Assembly: GCA_050123335.1 (NCBI GenBank)
Contig: JASFHH010000003.1
Span: 11,524 to 75,523 of the forward strand
DNA: 64,000 nucleotides
Direction: 5' to 3'
Source: JASFHF01 sp050123335
Lineage (GTDB): Bacteria > Pseudomonadota > Gammaproteobacteria > UBA12402
The position numbers and the translations under genes were made by a program. Below, piece after piece: positions 8,011 to 17,060 of this stretch. Under the pieces are notes generated by a model. The model saw only the letters and a program-made list of their open reading frames with translations. It was not told where the DNA came from and searched no databases. How positions within the stretch are numbered: the first letter of the stretch is position 1; each line of letters opens with the position of its first letter.

Positions 8011-9573
8011 ATGCGATCTAAATTTAAACGAATTTTATCTACGGGTATAGTTGCAGCATTTTGCGTAAGTTGTGTAAGTGGTTGTGCCAACCAAATACAA
8101 TTAGCCAAAGAAGCTGATGCAGCCAGTCAGCAGGCACAAGAGAGTATTAATGCTAATTTAGGTGAAATGCAAAATGTGCCAAAACCAGTACATCCTGGTG
8201 CAGTATTTAATGTCAAAAATAAAAGTTATGTTGATTTGAAACCAATCAGAATTCCTGCGAAGTGGAAAACTAAGCAGGTAGATATTTATGCTTCTGATCA
8301 GTCAGTTGCAGCAATTGTTGCAGAGATGACTAAAGGCATGGATGTAACTAATATTTTTGAGCCGGAGGTGCGTAATCAATCCATAAGTGTTGCATATCAT
8401 GGTAATTTGTATGATGGCTTAAAGCAAATAGCAAGAGATAACAATATTGATTTAAATATTAGTGGTAATGTTAATCATCCAGTTTTTAATTGGTCGAAAT
8501 ATGAAACACGTACTTTTCAAATAGCATTTTTACCTGGTAATACTAGTTTTGGTATTGGTAATTATTCCAAAGATGGTGGTTCTTCTTCTTCAGATAGTTC
8601 TGATGATTCTGGGAAAACTGCTATATCCAATGGCAGCAACAGTGGTGCTTCTTTGTCTGGGTCGTCATTAAGTGTGTGGAAAGATTTGACCAGCTCAGTT
8701 AAAGGCATGTTATCTCCTCATGGTAAATTATCAGTTAGCCAGGCTTCAAGTTCGATTACGGTTATTGATACACCATATGTAGTTAATAAAATTGCTAAGT
8801 ATATTGATAATTACAATGGTATTTTATCAAAACGTGTTGCAATTAAAGTTAAAATTTTAGAAGTTCAATTAGATAATAATCACGCAAACGGTATTGATTG
8901 GAATGCGGTTTATTCAAGTTTTGGTGCAAAATTCAAGCTTAATGGAGCTTTTGGTAAAAGCGTTGCTAGTAATTTTGCTAAAGCTGTGTCTTCAGGTATA
9001 GGCATTGATGTTGGAAGAGGTCCCTGGAAAGATACCAGTGTCATGATTCAAGCCTTAGATCAGCAAGGTAAAACTACTGTAGTTAATGAGCCAACCGTAG
9101 TGAGTTTAAATAACCAGCCGAATACGATTAGCGTTGGTGAAAATCAAGCTTATGTTAAAAAAACAGATGTTACTTTGGATACGCAAACTCATACAATGAG
9201 TACAGCATATACACCAGGTAATATAAAAACCGGTCTTGATTTAACTATCATTCCGCATATTCAGGATAATAAAATTTATTTATCTTTGAATGCAATTTTA
9301 TCTACTTTGCAAAGCATTAAAACATTTGGTGGTGATGGTACAGATCAAGATAAAAATTTATCACAAGTGCAATTACCGCAAACAGAAGATCGAGTGTTTA
9401 ACCAGCGTATTATGTCACGTAGTGGGCATATGATTGTTTTGAGTGGATTTAAAGTTAAACAAAACTCATCTCAGGAAAATAAAAATTTTGGCACTAATTT
9501 GTTGGGAGGTGATTATGGATTATCTTCAAACGTAGAGCTAGTAGTTTTAATTCAGCCAACTTTAGTGAAATAG
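8011..9573 (+). CDS. pilN: PilN-type type IVB pilus secretin lipoprotein
   Basis: The 520-residue protein begins with a lipoprotein signal (lipobox VSGC; mature Cys near 26) and ends in a secretin domain: VAIKVKILEVQLD, TTVVNEPTVVSLNNQPN, GLDLTIIPHI and a final VELVVLIQPTLVK. A Ser/Gly/Asp-rich linker (residues about 185-220) separates the N-domains from the channel. It forms the outer-membrane pore for the pilus, like PilN of R64/BfpB. ATG 8011 follows GAGGGGGAAAG. The gene is 13 bases from pilO. Confidence 0.88.
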   Translation: MRSKFKRILSTGIVAAFCVSCVSGCANQIQLAKEADAASQQAQESINANLGEMQNVPKPVHPGAVFNVKNKSYVDLKPIRIPAKWKTKQVDIYASDQSVAAIVAEMTKGMDVTNIFEPEVRNQSISVAYHGNLYDGLKQIARDNNIDLNISGNVNHPVFNWSKYETRTFQIAFLPGNTSFGIGNYSKDGGSSSSDSSDDSGKTAISNGSNSGASLSGSSLSVWKDLTSSVKGMLSPHGKLSVSQASSSITVIDTPYVVNKIAKYIDNYNGILSKRVAIKVKILEVQLDNNHANGIDWNAVYSSFGAKFKLNGAFGKSVASNFAKAVSSGIGIDVGRGPWKDTSVMIQALDQQGKTTVVNEPTVVSLNNQPNTISVGENQAYVKKTDVTLDTQTHTMSTAYTPGNIKTGLDLTIIPHIQDNKIYLSLNAILSTLQSIKTFGGDGTDQDKNLSQVQLPQTEDRVFNQRIMSRSGHMIVLSGFKVKQNSSQENKNFGTNLLGGDYGLSSNVELVVLIQPTLVK

Positions 9574-9586
9574 CGGGTAATATAAT

Positions 9587-10744
9587 ATGCAAGCATATTT
9601 ATACGATATTTACAGTCAAAACGTCGCGGGAAAAAGCAGAAAAGAACTTTCTGATCTGCTATCCCGCGAAAGCGAACAATACAATTATGCTCTGTTAATT
9701 AAAGATCATTTAAGTTTGTCTAAACAAGATGGTATTTCCATTCCGGATGCTTTAATTGATAGTATTGCTGCTAAATCATTCATTTATGTGCAGCAATTAG
9801 CGGATCACCAATATTTCTTAATGGTATACGCTAATGACGCTATTATTTGGGCGGGAAAATTGGCAGAACATGAAATTGCTGGTATGTTGCAATTGCATTT
9901 ACAAACCAATCCAAAAATAAAATTGTTTACGTATAATTACAAAATTTCTGCAGATCTTGCGCACAGGAAAATTATAGAATTCAAACAGGATCCTTTAGGT
10001 AAAATTAATCTGGAAGATTATCGTCTCAAACAAATTTTTGAAGTTAAACATAATTTAAATAAAAATATTAGATTTGCTTCAGCATTTTTGATTATTTTAG
10101 TTATTGGGTTAATAATTGGTGGGTTATTTTTATCACATGCTGCAAGAGAACGGTCAGCTATTGCCGCTTGCGAAAAAGCTGCAGCAATGGATGTATGGAA
10201 AAATTATCGACAAGAATTCAATCAACCACGCGCGTATGTATCAATTAAAGATATTGTTAGCAAATTACACCAAATATCTACAATACAAAATTTTGCAGTT
10301 AGAGATTTTAAATGTGATGGCTCGAGTTTACAAGTGGATTTAGTTGCGTTTGGTGGTTCAGTAGTGGGTTTGGAAAAGTGGGCAGTGAAAAATCAGTATA
10401 ATTTACGTATTGTTAGTAATACTTACAAATTATCAAAATCGTTGGATATTCAGTCTCAAGAGTCACCGTTCACTATCATGGCAGCAGATGATGTGTTAGC
10501 TCACGTGATTGATGCTGCTGGTATTTTAGGTAAAGACGTTGCAGTTGAAGTGGGAGATGTAGCGCAAAGTAATAATTATAAAGAGATTAATTTGAGTGTG
10601 AATTTACAAAATCAGCCGGTCAATTTTATACAAAATTTGTTTAAGATTTTGCAAAAATATCCGGTGGAATTGGTGAGTATAGAAGGAGACTATGCTTTAA
10701 ATAATTTTAGTGGGGAAGTTAAGTTAAAAATTATTGGAGAGTAA
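9587..10744 (+). CDS. pilO: PilO-type pilus inner-membrane protein
   Basis: A 385-residue protein with an N-terminal cytoplasmic domain of about 160 residues, one membrane span near 163-183 (FLIILVIGLIIGGLFL) and a periplasmic C-terminal domain. This is the layout of PilO2/PilO of R64-like thin pili. The family is poorly conserved, so the call rests on topology plus position between pilN and pilP. It links secretin and inner-membrane motor. Confidence 0.75.
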   Translation: MQAYLYDIYSQNVAGKSRKELSDLLSRESEQYNYALLIKDHLSLSKQDGISIPDALIDSIAAKSFIYVQQLADHQYFLMVYANDAIIWAGKLAEHEIAGMLQLHLQTNPKIKLFTYNYKISADLAHRKIIEFKQDPLGKINLEDYRLKQIFEVKHNLNKNIRFASAFLIILVIGLIIGGLFLSHAARERSAIAACEKAAAMDVWKNYRQEFNQPRAYVSIKDIVSKLHQISTIQNFAVRDFKCDGSSLQVDLVAFGGSVVGLEKWAVKNQYNLRIVSNTYKLSKSLDIQSQESPFTIMAADDVLAHVIDAAGILGKDVAVEVGDVAQSNNYKEINLSVNLQNQPVNFIQNLFKILQKYPVELVSIEGDYALNNFSGEVKLKIIGE

Positions 10745-10746
10745 TC

Positions 10747-11475
10747 GTGAATAAATCTAATCGAAAACCAATGGTTAACAAAAAGTTAGCAATTTTTAGT
10801 GTAATATTTTTAGTGATATGTGCTGGTGCATGGATCATGTTGGTGGGCAACCCTTTTGATAGTATATCTACTAGCAGTGTTTCATCGACAAAAGCACAAG
10901 TAGCTGTGTCAGCAAAACCTGCTCCTCGAGAGATAGATGTGCCAAAGTTAGAGGTAGATAATGCAGCTAAACCAGATTCTAATTTAATTAAGTTTAAATC
11001 ATATTTGCAGCATGTAATTACCAATGATAAGAAACTTTCTAAACAGGATAAAAATGCTTATTTAGCTTATGTAGAGCAAATCAATAAATTTGTTGAACAA
11101 AAAACGCAAGCTGCAAAAGATATTCAACAATTGCAGCAATTAAGTGAGGAATATCGCATTAAGACATTACAAAGTCAGGTTTTAGAGCAGGAAAGCAAAA
11201 TTTCTGCAGCCAAAGCTTCAATTCAAAGTGATCAATTCAAAGCTGCACAAGCATTAGGTTTGCCTGCGCAACAAATGGTGCAACAAGTTGATCATGTTAC
11301 CATGATTTATGGCAATGGTGGGAAATTGCAAGCTGATGTAGTAATTGATGGTGTTAAATATACCGGAAAAAGCATAGGGGATGCAATTAATAATTATAAA
11401 ATAGCAGGAATTCAATCTAATCAAGTTACATTATTAGATTCGAAGATACATAAAACAAAAATATTAGATTTGTAA
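10747..11475 (+). CDS. pilP: PilP-type pilus assembly protein
   Basis: The 242-residue protein starts at GTG 10747, two bases after the pilO stop. It has one membrane anchor (residues about 13-32), a long Gln/Lys/Glu-rich helical or coiled-coil segment (about 85-155) and a compact C-terminal domain with VTMIYGNGGKLQADVVIDG, a motif typical of type IV pilus biogenesis PilP of the IVB class. It probably joins the PilO platform to the PilN secretin. Confidence 0.75.
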   Translation: MNKSNRKPMVNKKLAIFSVIFLVICAGAWIMLVGNPFDSISTSSVSSTKAQVAVSAKPAPREIDVPKLEVDNAAKPDSNLIKFKSYLQHVITNDKKLSKQDKNAYLAYVEQINKFVEQKTQAAKDIQQLQQLSEEYRIKTLQSQVLEQESKISAAKASIQSDQFKAAQALGLPAQQMVQQVDHVTMIYGNGGKLQADVVIDGVKYTGKSIGDAINNYKIAGIQSNQVTLLDSKIHKTKILDL

Positions 11476-11488
11476 AAAAAATATTTGG

Positions 11489-11610
11489 TGGCGATTATCA
11501 GAGATTTTGGGTGGCTTTTTTCGACGACTAGCTCCCATGGATGGAAGAGCGGGAGGCACATGGATGTGCCAGGGAGGAGAAAAAAGACACACAAAAACTC
11601 ATAATCGCCA
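11489..11610. repeat. Hairpin repeat family A, copy 1 (inverted orientation)
   Basis: Outer arms TGGCGATTAT (11489-11498) and ATAATCGCCA (11601-11610) are exact complements; inner arms are imperfect. The core holds CGACGACTAG, CCATGGATGG and GGCACATGGATGTGCC, then GGGAGGAGAAAAAA, the reverse complement of the core in copies 2-4. It sits between pilP and pilQ and could attenuate distal operon expression. Confidence 0.75.
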
Positions 11611-11646
11611 GAAATAAAAAGTTTGTAAATTATAAGGTAAAAATTT

Positions 11647-13308
11647 ATGGCAACAAACAGTTACGAACAATTACAAAAATATGCCGAGTTGCTGAATGCT
11701 AAGGTACTGTTGGATGCTTCAGAAATTAATGCTCAGGTAGATAAAAATATTAGTTTACATTGGGCAGCTAATAAAGAAGATATTGTAGTATTGGTTAATG
11801 GCGATATTTTGATTTCTGATCCAGCGTCACCTAGTCTTTATGAATGCAAAACTTATTTTAAAACTCATGGCTTAACTCAAGGCGAGGTATACTTTACTAC
11901 TTTAGCGGTAGTTAAAGAATTGCGTGAGCGCGCCGCAGATGTGAGTGCAGTTGTTGCAAACGAAGACAAAACTATTGGTGAAAAACAATTGATGGATTTA
12001 ATTCGTTTGGCAATCGAACAAAATGCTTCAGATATTCACATGTTTATTGGTAGAACCAGATGTAAAATTCATTTTCGTGTAGATGGTTTGTTGATGCCGA
12101 TTACTGATTGGCCGGCTGATCAAGGCATTAGAATACATAATGTAGCGTATAACTTTGTAGCGCAAGATAAGTCAGATAACTTTAATCGTACTAAGCCGCA
12201 GGATACTTCTTTTACTTTGCATCTACAAGGTAAAGGTGATGTGCGAATTCGTTCGTCAAATATTCCAACTAATAATGGCGGTTGTAATATTGTTTATCGT
12301 ATCCTTTCGATTGGTCAAAAAGATGTGGTACCAATTGAAAATCTTGGTTATACCAAAGCGCAAGAAAAACTATTAGAAGAAATTAAACATTTATCCAGCG
12401 GATTGGTGCTGTTTTGTGGTGAAACCGGTAGTGGTAAAACCACATCATTAGCTAGTGTGCTGGCTGGAATTGATCCCAGAAGAAAAGTTTACAGCATTGA
12501 GGATCCAGTAGAAAAATTAGTGCCGAATGTTATTCAAATTCCGGTAGATACAAAAGACAAGTCAAAAAGTTTTGCTTATTATTTACGGGCATTATTGCGT
12601 CAAGATCCGAATGTTATCATGGTGGGAGAAATTCGTGATTTGGAAACCGCAAAAGTAGCGATGCAAAGTGCATTGACTGGCCACTTGATTTTATCAACTT
12701 TGCATACGCGTTACGCGGTGGATTCGGTTTTGCGTTTAAATGAATTTGGTATGTCACCAAAAATTTTAGCCACACCAAATTTATTAAAATTGATTGTAGC
12801 ACAGGAATTGCATCCAAAATTATGTCCATTATGTCGCAGACCTTTGATGTCTGAAGAAAAACAACAGTTATTAGGTTTGTATAAGAAGAGTGAGATGGAA
12901 GAGATGTTTACCGTGCCATTAAAAAAAGAAATTAATCCGGATTGTCCAGTTTGTGGCGGTAAAGGTATTGCCGGACGTAAAGTATATGCAGAGATGGTTA
13001 AAGTTGATCAGCGAGCACATGATTTTATTGCGGATGTAGACATTAAAGGATGGCGTGCGCATTTGCAAGAATGTGGTTTTGTAACTTTAAATGAAAGGGT
13101 GCGAAATGCGATTAAGCGTGGTGAAATTGATGCTTTAGGAGTTACGCGTGATCCGGTTGAAGTAGCTGCTTATTCTTATCGCGAACAATTACAAGTTGAT
13201 CCAAGTTTTAGTTCGGTAGACCGAAAGGTTAAGTTTTTTAATGCACAAAATAATTCGCAAGAAAAAATAAATAGCCGATTAAATTCGGCCAGTATATTAC
13301 GTAGGTAA
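11647..13308 (+). CDS. pilQ: PilQ-type pilus extension ATPase (GspE/PilB family)
   Basis: The 553-residue cytoplasmic ATPase has Walker A GETGSGKTTS near 258, the Asp box VYSIEDPVEKL, Walker B NVIMVGEIRD, the His box TGHLILSTLHT, and a tetracysteine zinc site (CPLC near 397 and CPVC near 436). It powers pilin polymerisation. The product ends in an unusual Asn/Ser-rich tail (RLNSASILRR). It lies 4 bases before pilR. Confidence 0.93.
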   Translation: MATNSYEQLQKYAELLNAKVLLDASEINAQVDKNISLHWAANKEDIVVLVNGDILISDPASPSLYECKTYFKTHGLTQGEVYFTTLAVVKELRERAADVSAVVANEDKTIGEKQLMDLIRLAIEQNASDIHMFIGRTRCKIHFRVDGLLMPITDWPADQGIRIHNVAYNFVAQDKSDNFNRTKPQDTSFTLHLQGKGDVRIRSSNIPTNNGGCNIVYRILSIGQKDVVPIENLGYTKAQEKLLEEIKHLSSGLVLFCGETGSGKTTSLASVLAGIDPRRKVYSIEDPVEKLVPNVIQIPVDTKDKSKSFAYYLRALLRQDPNVIMVGEIRDLETAKVAMQSALTGHLILSTLHTRYAVDSVLRLNEFGMSPKILATPNLLKLIVAQELHPKLCPLCRRPLMSEEKQQLLGLYKKSEMEEMFTVPLKKEINPDCPVCGGKGIAGRKVYAEMVKVDQRAHDFIADVDIKGWRAHLQECGFVTLNERVRNAIKRGEIDALGVTRDPVEVAAYSYREQLQVDPSFSSVDRKVKFFNAQNNSQEKINSRLNSASILRR

Positions 13309-13312
13309 ATAA

Positions 13313-14356
13313 ATGAGTTTGTTTGAACGTATACAATTATTTTTATTTAAGAAGCAGTTTAACAATACTAAACGGCAGGAATTGTTAATTCAATTATCTT
13401 TTTTGTTGAAAGCAAACGTTCCGCCGTCAGATGCTTTGTACCACATGCAGCAGATTTACTTTGATAACAAAAATCTTTTGATGCATGCGGTAGTAACAGA
13501 TATGTTAGATAATATTAGAGCTGGTAAAAAAATCGGTGACAATATGACGGATTGGTTTCCGTATGAAGTATGTCGCGTGTTATCGATTTCAGAAGAAAGA
13601 GGTTTTTTGCTGCAAGGTGTAGAGAATCTAATTAAATACTTTGATACAGGTCGTAACGCTTTAAAAGCACTTACCGGAATTATACCAGGCTTGGCTTATT
13701 TTATTGTGATTTTAGTGTTTATTGCGTTTACTGGTGCGAAGTTATTGCCAAGTTTAGGAACGATGGTAAAAGATTGGCCGGCAATTTCAATGGCATTAAA
13801 TAAATCTGGTATGTTTTTGTATCACAATTATTACTTCATATTGGCAATTGTGGTTTTGTTAATTGTTTGGGTGATTATCGCACTGCGAGATTATTCTGGA
13901 AAAATTTATCAACTAATTGCTAAACCATTAGTGCCTACTTATAAATTGCAAGCATCGCTTTTATTATTTAAATCATTATCAATGTTAACAGGTAATGGTG
14001 TTGCGGTATCAGATGCCATTAAAATGTTGTTGCTAAATCGTACGCATGGTTTTGTTTATCGGCATCTTTCGGAGATGTTTTATCGGGTTAGACGTGGTGA
14101 AAATATAGGAAATATGCTTGATACGGGTATTTTTACGCGTAGTCAGATAGCGCACCTTAAAGTAATTAGCCGTTATTGTTCGGAGGCTGAGTACTCAAAG
14201 GTATTTGCGCTTATGGGAGAGCAAACTAGCCACGATCTTAGCAGGCGGATGAAAATATTTTCAAAAATTATGAATTTTATTTTCATTGCTTTAACTGCCG
14301 TTGGGGTAGTTTGGGTCTACGGTGCATATGCACTGTTAGTATCTTCAATAACTTAG
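13313..14356 (+). CDS. pilR: PilR-type inner-membrane platform protein (GspF/PilC family)
   Basis: The 347-residue protein has two GspF-type helical repeats: one before residue 110 (LLKANVPPSDALYHM, ISEERGFLLQGVENLIKYF) and one after about 215 (LTGNGVAVSDAIKMLLLN). Membrane spans lie near 120-145, 165-190 and 315-340. It is the platform on which PilQ acts to assemble pilin. The start is ATG 13313. Confidence 0.88.
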   Translation: MSLFERIQLFLFKKQFNNTKRQELLIQLSFLLKANVPPSDALYHMQQIYFDNKNLLMHAVVTDMLDNIRAGKKIGDNMTDWFPYEVCRVLSISEERGFLLQGVENLIKYFDTGRNALKALTGIIPGLAYFIVILVFIAFTGAKLLPSLGTMVKDWPAISMALNKSGMFLYHNYYFILAIVVLLIVWVIIALRDYSGKIYQLIAKPLVPTYKLQASLLLFKSLSMLTGNGVAVSDAIKMLLLNRTHGFVYRHLSEMFYRVRRGENIGNMLDTGIFTRSQIAHLKVISRYCSEAEYSKVFALMGEQTSHDLSRRMKIFSKIMNFIFIALTAVGVVWVYGAYALLVSSIT

Positions 14357-14371
14357 AAAGGGGAGGAGTCA

Positions 14372-14842
14372 ATGTTAAATAACTTTCTAAAAAAACGTAA
14401 GTCTGAACAAGGCTTTACTTTAGTTGAGTTCTTGGTTGTGTTAGGACTTATTTTTGTGTTGGTTGCAGTTATTGCAATGGCTGCATATAAATCAACTCAG
14501 CGTACTCGTATTTCAAAGGTTAAAAGTGAAGTTATGAGTATCGTTGCTGCTGCACAGAATTGGGCTTCTAATAAACCAACCATGTTTAAAAACATGACGT
14601 TTAAGGATTTAGAGAACTCAGATCTTGTAAGTAAAGATTTGGTTAATAGTAATTACCAGGATCCGTGGGGTGGAGTTTATGAACTAACACCAGCAGGAAA
14701 TGGTGGTTCTTTTACAGTTACTATTAATGGAGTGCCTAATAAGTCAATAGCACAAGACTTAGCTGATAACTTGCGTCCAGCGAGTTTAAATCAGGATAGT
14801 TCTGTAGCTGCTGATGACAACGTAAAGGTAACTTTCAGATAA
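14372..14842 (+). CDS. pilS: Type IV prepilin (PilS-like), probably the major pilin
   Basis: The 156-residue prepilin has a basic leader and a canonical cleavage site SEQG/FTLVEFLVV with Glu at mature position 5, followed by a hydrophobic helix to about residue 50. The rest is Ala/Ser/Asn-rich with no cysteine pair, unlike many IVB pilins that carry a C-terminal disulfide. AGGGGAGGAG gives a very strong ribosome site, and the gene is first of four pilin-like genes, so it is the best major-pilin candidate. Confidence 0.8.
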   Translation: MLNNFLKKRKSEQGFTLVEFLVVLGLIFVLVAVIAMAAYKSTQRTRISKVKSEVMSIVAAAQNWASNKPTMFKNMTFKDLENSDLVSKDLVNSNYQDPWGGVYELTPAGNGGSFTVTINGVPNKSIAQDLADNLRPASLNQDSSVAADDNVKVTFR

Positions 14843-14848
14843 TGTATA

Positions 14849-14915
14849 GGGGCCGGGTCTTTACTTATTACAAGTGCCCTGTCAGTTGCTTTGTAATAAG
14901 TAAAGACCCGGCCCC
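14849..14915. repeat. Palindromic repeat family B, copy 1
   Basis: The ends GGGGCCGGGTCTTTACT and its complement are exact, around an asymmetric centre holding ACAAGTGC and GCTTTGT. It is a strong hairpin between the first and second pilin genes, 6 bases after a stop. It may reduce read-through and so set the ratio of first pilin to downstream pilins. Confidence 0.8.
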
Positions 14916-14930
14916 ATAATGGAGCTAAAC

Positions 14931-15404
14931 GTGAATAAAATGAAAAAGCACAAAGGTTTTACTTTAGTTGAATTGTTATTAGTGATGGCGATTTGTGCGT
15001 CGTTGACCGCAGTGGTTTATACTGCTTGGCATAATATTCAAGTAAGGTTAGATCTGCAAAAAGTTCAATCGCAGGTAAATATAATAGTTGATGTTGCCAG
15101 AGCTTGGCGTAATGCAAAAACTTCATATCAAGGGATTTCTATGAGTCCTGATGATAAAGATTCTCTTTGTAATGATAATCTATTGCCAAAAGATATGTGT
15201 GTTGCGGGTTTTGTAAATCCATGGGGTGGTCAGTATCGTGTTAGTGTGTCTGCAAAATATGGTGATAATAATTTTGATGTTACTTTAACTGACATTACTA
15301 ACTCAGAAATACGAAATGCGATCAAATTAATTTTATTAAAAAGCACTTTAGGACAAGACAGTATTCAAATAGAGAGAGACAAAATAATTGCGACGTTTAA
15401 TTAA
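14931..15404 (+). CDS. Type IV pilin-like protein
   Basis: The prepilin has about 157 residues from GTG 14931. I prefer this start over ATG 14919 because TGGAG lies 7 bases upstream of it and it yields a short basic leader (MNKMKKHKG). The cleavage site is HKG/FTLVELLLV with Glu5. The mature part carries two cysteines (LCNDN and DMCVAG) that could form a disulfide. It probably encodes a minor pilin or alternative subunit. It overlaps the next gene by 17 bases. Confidence 0.75.
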   Translation: MNKMKKHKGFTLVELLLVMAICASLTAVVYTAWHNIQVRLDLQKVQSQVNIIVDVARAWRNAKTSYQGISMSPDDKDSLCNDNLLPKDMCVAGFVNPWGGQYRVSVSAKYGDNNFDVTLTDITNSEIRNAIKLILLKSTLGQDSIQIERDKIIATFN

Positions 15405-15909
15405 ACACAAAATAAAATATGAAGCAGCATTTACGATGATTGAAATGTTAATATCGCTGGCTGCTATTGGGATTTTATTTGCTATATTAATAGTGGCTGC
15501 GCACCAAGCTTTTAACGTGCCGGCAGAACGGTCGAGTTTGATGAGTTGTAAAAATAATTTAATACAGGCGTTAAATGCTTATTATTTGAATAATTATCAT
15601 CAGTTGCACCATACAACTCAGCCGGTAGCAATTGATAATTTGGTTGCGCAACATTATTTGGATAAAGATAGTTTGTATAATATTGGACAGTTTAAATATA
15701 CGGCTGGTGTGCGAGTAGTGGATACTCACGATCGGTTAGAGTTAGCTATTACAACTGATGATGCTAACAGTTTGGTATGGATGAAGCCGGATAAAATAGA
15801 TGGCAATAGGGCAATTTGGTATGTAGTACCGCAGTATGGTGATACGGCTAATTCGATAAGATATAACGCGGTGCAATTGGCTCGGGAGAATGATAATGAC
15901 AAAATGTAA
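15388..15909 (+). CDS. Pilin-like protein with atypical cleavage site (Ala at -1)
   Basis: The 173-residue protein starts at TTG 15388 after AGAGAGAGAC. The leader ends YEAA/FTMIEMLISL: Glu5 is present, but the residue before the Phe is Ala, not the near-invariant Gly recognised by prepilin peptidase. A hydrophobic helix follows. Family work shows G-1A can be cut poorly, so processing may be slow. Other starts would not change this motif. It is probably a minor pilin. Confidence 0.65.
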   Translation: MRRLIKHKIKYEAAFTMIEMLISLAAIGILFAILIVAAHQAFNVPAERSSLMSCKNNLIQALNAYYLNNYHQLHHTTQPVAIDNLVAQHYLDKDSLYNIGQFKYTAGVRVVDTHDRLELAITTDDANSLVWMKPDKIDGNRAIWYVVPQYGDTANSIRYNAVQLARENDNDKM

Positions 15910-16663
15910 TGTAAACAAACAACGTGGCTTTATTATGATCCAAGTGTTGTTGGGTTTAGCGGTGTTAATTGCGATCATGACGGGTTGGGCTTATTACCAG
16001 AATCGTGTGCATAAACGAGCGGTTGCTAATCGCATGACTAACGAAATTAATTATATTTTAGAAGCAGCAACTTCATATTACAGTGATCATAATAAGTGGC
16101 CTGAGAGAATGGCCGATTTAATTAACGCGGGATATATAGATCGGCAAACTAAAGGCAGTGATGAAATTTTAGATCCGTATGGACAAAAATATGTGTTAGA
16201 CAATTCGCAGGGGGGCAAATTATATCTGCTTGCTTATATTCCAGAAGATGATGCGTATGTAGCGCGTAACGCCATGACAGCGTTGCCATTTGCTAAATTT
16301 GATCCAGATGGAGCATCTGCTCCGCAAGGATATGATGTATTACAAGCGGCGGTAATGCCTTATGGGCATGGTGGAATTGTAAAAAATGCTACGATAGTTC
16401 CTTCAGGCACAATTATTGACAAGCCGATTTGTCCCAAGGATGAAAAAGCAAAAATTTATACTAGTGTAGCTTCGGGCGTTGAAAAAGATGGGTCTTTTGT
16501 GGGAGGTTATCGTACTTATGCTGATAATTTAGAGGATGAACATAAATGGAAAGTGCATATGCAAGTATTAACCAATGGAGGTTGGGTGGATGCTGATAAA
16601 GATTCAGATGCTTATAAAATAGAGGTGTTTACAACATGTCAAAAAACAAATTCAGATTTTTGA
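15896..16663 (+). CDS. PilV-like large pilin-like protein lacking Glu5
   Basis: About 255 residues from ATG 15896, which stands 7 bases after GGGAG; ATG 15890 is too close to it. The cleavage site is QRG/FIMIQVLLGL: Gly-1 and Phe1 are kept, but position 5 is Gln instead of Glu. Loss of Glu5 is known in tip or initiator subunits (for example GspK). The C-terminal half is exposed and contains two widely spaced cysteines (ICPKDE and FTTCQKT). Its size and last position resemble PilV, the tip adhesin of thin pili; no shufflon repeats follow. Confidence 0.6.
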   Translation: MTKCNVNKQRGFIMIQVLLGLAVLIAIMTGWAYYQNRVHKRAVANRMTNEINYILEAATSYYSDHNKWPERMADLINAGYIDRQTKGSDEILDPYGQKYVLDNSQGGKLYLLAYIPEDDAYVARNAMTALPFAKFDPDGASAPQGYDVLQAAVMPYGHGGIVKNATIVPSGTIIDKPICPKDEKAKIYTSVASGVEKDGSFVGGYRTYADNLEDEHKWKVHMQVLTNGGWVDADKDSDAYKIEVFTTCQKTNSDF

Positions 16664-17049
16664 TGGCTAAAATTATTGTAATGTTATATTTGATTGCCAA
16701 TATATTTGGTATTACTAATGTTTTTGCTGATGATGCTACTTCATATGGTAATATTTCAGTAAATACTCATATCAGGAGGGAGTTGGTAGCAATTTATAAG
16801 CATGTTGATTTAAGCACGACGCGTTCTATTCCTATGCCAAATTGTAGTTCTGGCGGAGTCCCAGAAATTCTTCCTATAGTGTCAGATAATATTATAAATT
16901 ATTATCAAGGTCCTTTTAAAGCTCAAGATGAAAGTTATGATCTTGCTGTTCAGAGTGTAGGTAAAGTTTGGCTCGTATCGACTAAAATGCAAAATGGTAT
17001 TCATTGGTATGCAAATTATGCGGTGTATTGTCGTTATACTCCTAAATAA
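16636..17049 (+). CDS. Exported protein of pilus operon, unknown
   Basis: The 137-residue protein starts at ATG 16636 with AGAGGTG upstream, inside the end of the PilV-like gene (28-base overlap). A second ATG at 16663 overlaps that stop (TGATG). The signal peptide is hydrophobic up to VFADD. The mature protein has two cysteines (PNCSSGG and YCRYTPK) that could pair. The overlap shows co-translation with the pilins; a pilus accessory or tip component is likely but unproven. Confidence 0.55.
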   Translation: MSKNKFRFLMAKIIVMLYLIANIFGITNVFADDATSYGNISVNTHIRRELVAIYKHVDLSTTRSIPMPNCSSGGVPEILPIVSDNIINYYQGPFKAQDESYDLAVQSVGKVWLVSTKMQNGIHWYANYAVYCRYTPK

Positions 17050-17060
17050 TGTTGCGTGAT

